A stretch of 5,406 nt of DNA from Mageeibacillus sp. UBA3781 (GTDB lineage: Bacteria > Bacillota > Clostridia > Saccharofermentanales > Saccharofermentanaceae): contig DFFH01000129.1 in the NCBI GenBank assembly GCA_002368805.1, positions 1,763 through 7,168 on the forward strand, read 5' to 3'. Shown here in pieces: positions 1-4,921 of the stretch (the stretch's first letter is position 1; every line of letters begins with the position of its first letter). The notes under the pieces are model-generated. The model was not told the origin of the DNA, made no database searches, and worked only from the letters and a program-made list of their open reading frames with translations. The translations under genes were made by a program, and so were the position numbers.

Positions 1-639
1 GAAGTTGACCATCTGGTTGCAGAGTGTGGAGAGGTGGCCTGCCGGAGCAGATGTGATCTTGCCGACGACACCGCCGAGACCTTCCTGGATAAGCTGCTTC
101 AGGGACCATCCAGCGCAGTAACCTGTGAGCATCGAGAGGTCATGGATGTGGATCTCTGCTTTTCTGTGAGCTTCTGCGATCTCTTCGTCATAGATCTCGG
201 AGAGCCAGTAGTTCGCGGTGATCGCACCGGAGTTACTGAGGATCAGTCCGCCTACGCTGTAGGTGACAGTGGAGTTCTCCTTAACACGCCAGTCGTTGAT
301 CTGCAGATAGTTATCTACGATGTCTTTATAGTTCAGCATCGCATTTCTGACGTTACGGACCTTCTCACGGTTCTTTCTGTAAAGGATGTAAGCCTTAGCA
401 ACATCAGAATAGCCTGCCTCGGACAGGATCTTCTCGACGCTGTCCTGAATATCTTCTACGGAGATCACGTCATTTTTGATCTTCGCTTCAAAATCACTGG
501 TAACGCGAAGTGCCAGCATGTCGATCACGCTTGGGTGATACTGCTTATTGCATGCTACAAATGCCTTCTCAATAGCTGCACTTATCTTCGCAACATTAAA
601 ATCTACTACTACTCCATCTCTCTTTGATACCCGGTACAT
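1..639 (-). CDS. nrdD: Anaerobic ribonucleoside-triphosphate reductase NrdD, N-terminal part (cut by window edge)
   Basis: Class III ribonucleotide reductase, a cytoplasmic glycyl-radical enzyme that reduces NTPs to dNTPs without oxygen. Only the first 213 codons are present; the frame is open to base 1, and the C-terminal glycyl-radical loop and zinc cysteines lie outside. Residues about 1-95 form an ATP-cone allosteric domain (start MYRVSKRDGVVVDFN, later EAGYSDVAKAYILYRKNRE). The catalytic barrel then begins, with the family-typical stretches YSVGGLILSNSGAI, EIHIHDLSMLTGYCAGWSL, GLGGVVGKITSAPAGHL and NQMVNF. The Cys in GYCAGW is probably one of the conserved active-site cysteines. The ATG at 639 is chosen because GGAGGAG (649-655, minus strand) lies 9 nt upstream. 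The activase gene lies 183 bp upstream on the same strand, and NrdR-like boxes occupy the gap. The family assignment rests on motif recall and is very secure. Confidence 0.96.
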   Translation of the reverse strand, partial: MYRVSKRDGVVVDFNVAKISAAIEKAFVACNKQYHPSVIDMLALRVTSDFEAKIKNDVISVEDIQDSVEKILSEAGYSDVAKAYILYRKNREKVRNVRNAMLNYKDIVDNYLQINDWRVKENSTVTYSVGGLILSNSGAITANYWLSEIYDEEIAEAHRKAEIHIHDLSMLTGYCAGWSLKQLIQEGLGGVVGKITSAPAGHLSTLCNQMVNF

Positions 640-648
640 ATAACTCCG

Positions 649-655
649 CTCCTCC
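649..655 (-). promoter_or_regulatory. Shine-Dalgarno site of nrdD
   Basis: The minus strand reads GGAGGAG here, ending 9 nt before the ATG at 639. This strong site fixes the nrdD start. Confidence 0.8.
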
Positions 656-720
656 AAAATCCGATTTGTGATGATGGCATACGATGCCGATCTGACCACC
701 CCTTAACGGCTGATATATAA

Positions 721-748
721 ATGCTAACACTAAGGACAAAAAAGTCAA
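721..748 (-). promoter_or_regulatory. Predicted sigma-A promoter of nrdD
   Basis: On the minus strand a -35 TTGACT (743-748, five of six consensus bases) and a -10 TAGCAT (721-726, four of six) are separated by 16 nt. A TG one base before the -10 makes it an extended -10 element. Transcription would start near 714, giving a leader of about 75 nt before nrdD. The -35 lies inside the proximal NrdR-like box, an arrangement suited to repression. Confidence 0.6.
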
Positions 749-790
749 TATCTTGTGATGAAAAAATAGTTCAAACACAAGATATTGTAT
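743..790 (-). promoter_or_regulatory. Pair of NrdR boxes upstream of nrdD
   Basis: Two 16-bp sites resemble the published NrdR box ACACWATATATWGTGT. Box 775-790 (acacaagatattgtat) matches 14 of 16 positions, and box 743-758 (agtcaatatcttgtga) matches 12 of 16. Their starts are 32 bp apart, about three helical turns, as is usual for paired NrdR sites. The cores also form a perfect 12-bp inverted repeat (CAATATCTTGTG at 746-757, CACAAGATATTG at 776-787). NrdR is a zinc-ribbon/ATP-cone repressor that senses dATP/ATP and controls nrd genes in most bacteria. The proximal box overlaps the nrdD -35. Location and spacing both support the call; binding itself is inferred. Confidence 0.8.
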
Positions 791-822
791 ATTACGTTTT
801 CATTACGTATTTGATTTTTTTG

Positions 823-1512
823 TCAGACGCCCCTCAGAGCCGCCTCTTTTACATGAGGTTTTACGATTTCCAGGAAGGTTTTCATCTGTTCTGCAGAACA
901 GGCTTCCAACCCACCGTACTTTACAGTGTCCCTGTCCACGAATTGTTGTATATAGTACCGCTCTGCTCCCGAGATCCACCCGGAGATCCCCTTCATGGAC
1001 TCCTCATCATGGAACTGCTTGAGCACGGTCGTGCGGAATTCATACGGGACTTTCCCGGAAAGAAGATACTCCACGCTCTTTTTTACATTTGATATATCGA
1101 ACTCCGGAATGCCGATGGTGATGCCATACTTGTCCTGGCTGTTCTTAATGTCCATCGCCACATAGTCAGCAAGACCTGCCTCTACGATCTCTTTGAGACG
1201 GTCCGGATGATTCCCGTTCGTGTCGAGCTTGATCTTAAAACCCATCTCATGGACCTTCGCCATGACTTCCGGGAGTTCTTTTCGAAGGAGAGGCTCTCCG
1301 CCGGTAAATACCACACCATCCAGAAGGCCTTCTCTCTTCCCGAGGAAATCATAAAGTCCGTTCTCGTCCATCTCTTCGGGAGCATTCATATCCAGAATCT
1401 CGGAGTTGTGGCAGAACGGACAGCGCATATCACAGCCGCCCAGGAATACCGTGCAGGCCACAAGTCCCGGATAGTCCAGAAGAGTCATTTTCATCAATCC
1501 GTGTATTTTCAT
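823..1512 (-). CDS. nrdG: Radical-SAM activating protein of anaerobic ribonucleotide reductase (NrdG2 type)
   Basis: A 229-residue radical-SAM enzyme expected to use a [4Fe-4S] cluster and S-adenosylmethionine to install the glycyl radical on NrdD. The cluster motif CxxxCxxC is C27, C31 and C34 (GGCDMRCPFCHN), followed by the SAM-contacting TGGEP at 70-74 and a KIKLDTNG strand. The N-terminal MKMTLLDYPG and the overall length fit the NrdG2 branch (TIGR02495-like) rather than the shorter classical NrdG. I prefer the ATG at 1512, which has AGGTGAG just upstream. An in-frame ATG at 1530 would add six residues but has only a poor ribosome site. The gene lies upstream of nrdD rather than downstream, and no terminator is visible between them, so read-through is possible. 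The NrdD partnership is inferred from adjacency; it could also serve another glycyl-radical enzyme. Confidence 0.88.
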   Translation of the reverse strand: MKIHGLMKMTLLDYPGLVACTVFLGGCDMRCPFCHNSEILDMNAPEEMDENGLYDFLGKREGLLDGVVFTGGEPLLRKELPEVMAKVHEMGFKIKLDTNGNHPDRLKEIVEAGLADYVAMDIKNSQDKYGITIGIPEFDISNVKKSVEYLLSGKVPYEFRTTVLKQFHDEESMKGISGWISGAERYYIQQFVDRDTVKYGGLEACSAEQMKTFLEIVKPHVKEAALRGV

Positions 1513-1547
1513 CTTCTCACCTTTTTTCATAATTCCGCACCAATTTT

Positions 1548-1576
1548 ATCATATTTGCCTAAAAACCAGTACCCAA
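1548..1576 (-). promoter_or_regulatory. Possible promoter of the activase gene
   Basis: On the minus strand TTGGGT (1571-1576) and TATGAT (1548-1553) are 17 nt apart. The -10 matches five of six consensus bases, but the -35 only three. A start near 1541 would give a leader of about 29 nt. No NrdR-like box is seen here, unlike in front of nrdD. Weak call. Confidence 0.35.
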
Positions 1577-1591
1577 AAGATGCTTTGATTA

Positions 1592-1619
1592 TTGAAATTG
1601 CCTGTGAGCCGTGTATAAT
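1592..1619 (+). promoter_or_regulatory. Predicted sigma-A promoter of the coiled-coil protein gene
   Basis: TTGAAA (1592-1597) and a perfect TATAAT (1614-1619) are 16 nt apart. The start would be near 1625, about 40 nt before the ATG. It is divergent from, and only 15 bp away from, the candidate -35 of the minus-strand activase gene. The leader is AT-rich, with AATTATA repeated at 1621-1627 and 1641-1647. Confidence 0.65.
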
Positions 1620-1666
1620 AAATTATAAAGTTGTTATGAAAATTATAGGAAGTATGGGTGGTTAAC

Positions 1667-3088
1667 ATGGCAGGTTTTTTCGATGCATTAACAGGCAGAC
1701 AGGACAATAAATTCAATCGTCCTGCAGTTGAACTTTCCGGCGCAGGTGGAAATCTCAATAATATGGTAGATATGCAGCGCCCGGAGAAGCCTCTGGATCG
1801 TAATTATCAGGCAGCCGACATGAAGGGCGGTTCTTCTTCAAGAGAGTACGCCAGAGAGCGCGCTGCTGCTGCAAAAGCACAGATCGAATACAGAAAAGCG
1901 ATGGAGGAGTCCAGAAAAGCAAAGGAATCTTCCGGCAAAATAGATACAACGGAGAAGAAGGCGACAGTCGGTATCACTCCTATCGAGCCGTATCCGGAGC
2001 TTCCGCCGCGCGGCCGTTCCGCAATCAGCCAGCAGACACCTCGTCCGGGCGTGATCTCCCGCAATACCGACAGACCGGTTGCTACATCAAGAGCAGTCGC
2101 TCCGTCTGTAAGACCGGCGGCTCCCTCTCCGAGAGCTGTAACTCCGGCAGTCAGACCTTCAGCTCCTGTCGTAAGACCATCTGCTGTTGCTTCTGAGCCG
2201 GCTGCTGATGTTGCTTCTGCAGATCCGATGAGAAGATCCTTTAACAGAAATAAATCCGCAGCGGCCATCGCCGCAGAAAAAGCAGAGATCGAGCTGAATC
2301 AGGCGAAGGCCCGTGAGGGCAAAGCTGTTCAGGAAGCAGCCGATGCACAGGCAAAAGCGGAAGAAGCCAGACAGGCTGTCACGAAGACCAGTGAGGTCTT
2401 AGAGGCCGCTGTAAAGGCAGAGACAGAAGCAGAGACCGCAGCGAAGACCGCGGAAGACGAGTATATCGCTGCAATGGAAGCTGCCAAGGACGCGCAGGCT
2501 GCGGCTAACGAAGCTGAGCAGGTTGCCCGTGCGGCCATGAAGAAGGCAAATGAAGCTGTCCGCTTCGCTTCCCAGAAGAAGACCGAGCAGGATGCGAAGT
2601 TCACCGCCAGAAGAGCCCGCGAAGAGGCTAGAAAAGCAGCGGAAGAATCCGAGCAGGAAGCTAAGAATGCAGCACTTCAGGCAGAAGAACTCGTAAAGAG
2701 CACGGAACAGAAGGCTGAGGAAGCAAAAGAAGCTACTAAGAAAGCCGAAGAACTCTACGAACAGGCAAATAAGAAAAAAGTCGAGGAAGATGAGCGCATC
2801 GCTGCCGAGAAGGCACAGGAAAGCGCTAAGATCGCTGCCGCCAAGGCAAAAGAACTTGCAGAAGCTGCTGCCAAGAGAGCGGAAGAAGCTCTGGCTGCTG
2901 CAAGAAAAGCCGAAGAAGAAGCGAAGGCTGCTGCAGCTGCTGCGGAAGAAGAAGCAAGAAAGCTCGAGGAAATTGCCAAGAACAATGCCAAGTATGCTTC
3001 CGTAGTTGAGGAAACAGCAGAAACTGAGATCACCGTAGAAGAAGATGAATCGGAAGAAGCAGTAGTTGCTAATGTTGGAGAAGCTTAA
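1667..3088 (+). CDS. Uncharacterised Ala/Glu/Lys-rich coiled-coil protein with basic proline-rich linker
   Basis: A 473-residue protein I do not recognise. Residues 1-55 are a mixed segment starting MAGFFDALTGRQDNKFNRP. Residues 56-90 form a short charged Ala-rich helix. Residues 104-187 are rich in Pro, Arg, Ser and Ala, with VRP[AS]A repeats. Residues about 197-445 are almost only Ala, Glu, Lys, Gln and Arg with no proline, and should form a long helix or coiled coil. Residues 447-473 form an acidic tail (VEEDESEE). I see no Cys, Trp or His, no signal peptide and no membrane segment, so it should be cytoplasmic. The ATG at 1667 has GGGTGG 5 nt upstream; a GTG at 1658 would add three residues. 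Its own promoter and terminator make it a single-gene unit. TolA-like or LEA-like resemblance would be compositional only. A structural or scaffold role is a guess. Confidence 0.85.
   Translation: MAGFFDALTGRQDNKFNRPAVELSGAGGNLNNMVDMQRPEKPLDRNYQAADMKGGSSSREYARERAAAAKAQIEYRKAMEESRKAKESSGKIDTTEKKATVGITPIEPYPELPPRGRSAISQQTPRPGVISRNTDRPVATSRAVAPSVRPAAPSPRAVTPAVRPSAPVVRPSAVASEPAADVASADPMRRSFNRNKSAAAIAAEKAEIELNQAKAREGKAVQEAADAQAKAEEARQAVTKTSEVLEAAVKAETEAETAAKTAEDEYIAAMEAAKDAQAAANEAEQVARAAMKKANEAVRFASQKKTEQDAKFTARRAREEARKAAEESEQEAKNAALQAEELVKSTEQKAEEAKEATKKAEELYEQANKKKVEEDERIAAEKAQESAKIAAAKAKELAEAAAKRAEEALAAARKAEEEAKAAAAAAEEEARKLEEIAKNNAKYASVVEETAETEITVEEDESEEAVVANVGEA
2108..2188 (+). repeat. VRP[AS]A[PV] repeats in the proline-rich linker
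   Basis: Three degenerate in-frame copies encode VRPAAP (2108-2125), VRPSAP (2150-2167) and VRPSAV (2171-2188). Codons differ between copies (gta-aga-ccg, gtc-aga-cct, gta-aga-cca), so the amino-acid pattern is kept better than the DNA. This suggests an old or selected repeat rather than recent slippage. Confidence 0.6.
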
Positions 3089-3091
3089 AAC

Positions 3092-3108
3092 CGATCTTCT
3101 GTAGATCG
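3092..3108 (+). other. Small hairpin after the coiled-coil gene
   Basis: CGATCT (3092-3097) pairs perfectly with AGATCG (3103-3108) across a 5-nt loop, four bases after the stop codon. It has no T run, so it is not a terminator alone; it may protect the mRNA end or be chance. Confidence 0.3.
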
Positions 3109-3127
3109 TCTATCAATCGCAATCTTT

Positions 3128-3155
3128 AAGGAGCGCTTGACAAAGCGCTCCTTTT
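3128..3155 (+). terminator. Intrinsic terminator of the coiled-coil protein gene
   Basis: A perfect 11-bp stem, AAGGAGCGCTT (3128-3138) against AAGCGCTCCTT (3143-3153), encloses the 4-nt loop GACA. The T run is short (3152-3155). It begins 39 nt after the stop codon. The junction of stem and loop spells TTGACA, see the promoter call at 3137. Confidence 0.85.
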
Positions 3156-3167
3156 CATGTCTACTAT
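3137..3167 (+). promoter_or_regulatory. Possible promoter of the thi operon, overlapping the terminator
   Basis: A consensus -35 TTGACA (3137-3142) is formed by the loop of the upstream terminator. Possible -10 elements are TCTACT (3160-3165, 17-nt spacer) or TACTAT (3162-3167, 19-nt spacer), each four of six. Transcription would start near 3172, about 10 nt before the long hairpin at 3183. No better promoter is seen between 3156 and 3283. The -35 may be a chance product of the stem sequence. Confidence 0.4.
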
Positions 3168-3182
3168 TCTACAGACCGTGAA

Positions 3183-3240
3183 ACAGCGTGTCCGGGGTGT
3201 ACCACCATCGGTGCAGACTCTGGACGTGCTGTATTTTTTT
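3183..3240 (+). terminator. Long wobble-rich hairpin with T7 tract: leader attenuator or second terminator
   Basis: Bases 3183-3203 pair with 3210-3232 to give 21 base pairs, broken only by a 2-nt bulge (3215-3216), around the 6-nt loop ACCATC. An A and seven T residues (3234-3240) follow directly. Five pairs are G-U (3188/3227, 3189/3226, 3194/3221, 3196/3219, 3200/3213). On the other strand these would be A-C mismatches, so the fold is meant for plus-strand RNA. It ends 43 nt before thiS. It resembles an intrinsic terminator in form. Whether it stops transcription from the upstream gene or conditionally stops the thi operon cannot be decided from sequence. Confidence 0.75.
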
Positions 3241-3267
3241 GTGGAAAACACCGGTCACTCTTGAAAA

Positions 3268-3275
3268 AAAGGAAG
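3268..3275 (+). promoter_or_regulatory. Shine-Dalgarno site of thiS
   Basis: AAAGGAAG lies 8 nt before the TTG at 3284. It overlaps the in-frame GTG at 3275, ruling that GTG out as the natural start and supporting the TTG. Confidence 0.65.
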
Positions 3276-3283
3276 TGATCCAA

Positions 3284-3475
3284 TTGGTAACAATTAACGG
3301 AGAACAGAAAGACTGCGCAGGAATGACCGTACTTTCCCTTCTTTCCTCCATGAATCTCGATCCGAAAAGATCTGCCGTCATGATCCGGGGCGAGATCGTG
3401 CCGAAAGCGGAGTATGACCGGACCTTATCCGACGGCGATGATGTCGATATCGTCGGATTTGTCGGAGGCGGCTGA
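3284..3475 (+). CDS. thiS: Sulfur carrier protein ThiS, TTG start
   Basis: A 63-residue ubiquitin-fold protein whose C-terminal glycine is adenylated by ThiF and converted to a thiocarboxylate, giving the sulfur of the thiamin thiazole. It starts (M)VTINGEQ, has the family-typical middle TVLSLLSSMNLDP and GEIVPKAEYDRTLSDGDDVDIV, and ends FVGGG, exposing the required Gly-Gly end. Length matches the family (about 65). The frame is open upstream, but TTG at 3284 aligns with family N-termini and has AAAGGAAG 8 nt ahead. It is the first gene of thiSFGH, with one base between its stop and the thiF ATG. A non-ATG start suggests modest translation. Confidence 0.93.
   Translation: MVTINGEQKDCAGMTVLSLLSSMNLDPKRSAVMIRGEIVPKAEYDRTLSDGDDVDIVGFVGGG
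3464..3468 (+). promoter_or_regulatory. Shine-Dalgarno site of thiF inside thiS
   Basis: GGAGG here lies 8 nt before the thiF ATG and is part of the codons for the essential C-terminal glycines of ThiS. It fixes the thiF start at 3477 rather than the in-frame ATG at 3414. Confidence 0.75.
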
Positions 3476-3476
3476 T

Positions 3477-4139
3477 ATGTGCGGACCGAAGAAAAAAAGA
3501 ATCACCGAAGCTGAGCTGGAGGTAGCACTCGACAGCAGAAGCGACAGACCGATCTACCGGATCCTGAAGGAAGCCAGGATCGGCATCGCCGGCCTGGGCG
3601 GACTGGGATCGAATATCGCTTCCGCACTGGTCAGAAACGGTGTCGGACATCTCGTCATCGCGGACTTTGATGTGGTGGAACTCTCAAATATCAACCGTCA
3701 GGTATATACCCTGGCCCATGTCGGTATGGAAAAAGCACCCGCTCTTAAGGAGATCCTCTCCGGGATCAACCCGTTCTGCGAGATCGAAGAACACGTCACC
3801 AGGGTCACCGAAGAAAACGTACAAGTGCTTTTCGGGAAGTGCGATATCGTGATCGAGGCCTTTGATGTACCGGAACAGAAGGCCATGCTGGTCAATGCGG
3901 TCCTTGAGAAGATACCTTCCGCCATCGTTATCTCCGGATCCGGCATGGCAGGATACGGTAACGCCAATGCGATCCGGACCAGGATCGTCAACCGTCGTCT
4001 GACGATCTGTGGAGACGGTACGACCGATGTCGCGGACGGTGTGGGTCTTACTGCCTCCCGGGTGATCATCTGCGCCGGGCACATGGCATCCCGGGCGATC
4101 GAACTGATACTGAATAAAGAATCAATAACAAAGGAGTAA
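3477..4139 (+). CDS. thiF: ThiS adenylyltransferase ThiF (short, family 2)
   Basis: A 220-residue E1-like enzyme that activates the ThiS C-terminus with ATP. A Rossmann nucleotide-binding motif is at 39-44 (GLGGLG), followed by IADFDVVELSNINRQ (61-75), which holds the Asp and Asn-Arg-Gln expected for ATP binding. Then come EKAPALKEIL and CDIVIEAFDVPEQK. The CxxC pairs that bind zinc in E. coli ThiF/MoeB are absent, and the length fits the short clostridial ThiF family 2 (TIGR02354-like). Residues 1-33 form a charged N-terminal helix (KKKRITEAELEVALDSR). The start is ATG 3477, one base after the thiS stop. It sits between thiS and thiG, and its last codons carry the thiG ribosome site. A role with another small sulfur carrier is possible but unlikely here. 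Confidence 0.93.
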   Translation: MCGPKKKRITEAELEVALDSRSDRPIYRILKEARIGIAGLGGLGSNIASALVRNGVGHLVIADFDVVELSNINRQVYTLAHVGMEKAPALKEILSGINPFCEIEEHVTRVTEENVQVLFGKCDIVIEAFDVPEQKAMLVNAVLEKIPSAIVISGSGMAGYGNANAIRTRIVNRRLTICGDGTTDVADGVGLTASRVIICAGHMASRAIELILNKESITKE

Positions 4140-4145
4140 ATAACT

Positions 4146-4907
4146 ATGAGTGACAAATTGATTATCGGAGGACATGAATTTACGTCCCGTTTTATCCTGG
4201 GGTCCGGAAAATATGACCCTGAACTGATCCGTGCTGCGGTAGAGCATGCAGGAGCGCAGATCATCACACTGGCGCTTCGGCGCGTCAACAGCTTCAGCGG
4301 AAATATCCTGGAGCACATTCCGGAAGGCGTCACGCTCCTTCCGAATACTTCCGGTGCGAGAAATGCCGAAGAGGCCGTAAAGATCGCCCGTCTGGCAAGA
4401 GAAGCCGGCTGCGGAGAATTCATCAAAATCGAGGTCATCCACGATTCCAAGTATCTTCTTCCGGATAACTACGAGACAGCCAAAGCCTGCGAGATGCTGG
4501 CCAAAGACGGCTTCATCCCGATGCCGTACATGTATCCGGATCTCAATGCCGCAAGAGATATGGTCAATGCGGGAGCTGCCGCCATCATGCCGCTGGCTGC
4601 GCCGATCGGCTCGAATCAGGGCCTGGCAACGAAGTCCTTTATCCGCATTCTGATCGAGGAGATCGATCTGCCGATCATCGTAGATGCAGGTATCGGAAAA
4701 CCATCCCAGGCCTGCGAGGCAATGGAGATGGGAGCTTCCGCCATCATGGCAAATACCGCGATCGCTACAGCCGGCAATATCGTCGAGATGGCTGAGGCCT
4801 TCCGTCATGCGATCATCGCCGGAAGAACCGCATATCTGGCCGGTACCGGAAGAGTGCTCGACCGCGCATCCGCTTCTTCCCCGCTGACGGGATTCCTTCA
4901 GGACTAA
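4146..4907 (+). CDS. thiG: Thiazole synthase ThiG
   Basis: A 253-residue TIM-barrel enzyme that joins 1-deoxy-D-xylulose 5-phosphate, ThiS thiocarboxylate and dehydroglycine into the thiazole phosphate of thiamin. The Schiff-base lysine is K94 in FIKIEVI, with E96 beside it and D180 in IIVDAGIGKPSQA. These correspond to K96, E98 and D182 of B. subtilis ThiG, with a constant offset of two. Also present are the entry motif RFILGSGKY, LALRRVN, LLPNTSGA, MPLAAPIGSNQGL and the C-terminal ASASSPLTGF. It is full length for the family. The start ATG has AAGGAG (4131-4136) 9 nt ahead, overlapping the end of thiF. The gap to thiF is 6 nt and to thiH 14 nt, so one transcript is expected. Every catalytic residue I looked for is intact. 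Confidence 0.97.
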   Translation: MSDKLIIGGHEFTSRFILGSGKYDPELIRAAVEHAGAQIITLALRRVNSFSGNILEHIPEGVTLLPNTSGARNAEEAVKIARLAREAGCGEFIKIEVIHDSKYLLPDNYETAKACEMLAKDGFIPMPYMYPDLNAARDMVNAGAAAIMPLAAPIGSNQGLATKSFIRILIEEIDLPIIVDAGIGKPSQACEAMEMGASAIMANTAIATAGNIVEMAEAFRHAIIAGRTAYLAGTGRVLDRASASSPLTGFLQD

Positions 4908-4921
4908 GGGAGGGATCGAAG

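Noticed and set aside
34..627. Plus-strand open frame of 197 codons.
   Set aside because: It is antisense to nrdD, whose protein motifs are unmistakable, and it has no family resemblance of its own.
676..688. GGCAT/ATGCC hairpin in the nrdD leader.
   Set aside because: Five base pairs with a 3-nt loop and no other conserved context; likely chance.
791..825. Terminator after the minus-strand activase gene.
   Set aside because: No stem-loop with a T run is present on the minus strand; only a short ATTACG direct repeat (791-796, 802-807) is seen.
1807..3033. Several minus-strand Ala/Ser-rich open frames inside the coiled-coil gene.
   Set aside because: Complements of Ala and Glu/Lys codons give few stops, so these frames are a composition effect.
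3183..3232. Possible TPP riboswitch: GGGGTG at 3194-3199 resembles the first conserved segment of the THI element.
   Set aside because: CUGAGA and the second conserved half are absent, and these bases are fully used in the long hairpin stem.
3414..3476. Upstream in-frame ATG for thiF adding 21 residues.
   Set aside because: It lies within thiS, lacks a ribosome site, and the added residues do not resemble ThiF; ATG 3477 has GGAGG 8 nt ahead.
3698..4808. Long minus-strand frames opposite thiF and thiG.
   Set aside because: They are shadows of two well-recognised genes and show no recognisable motif.
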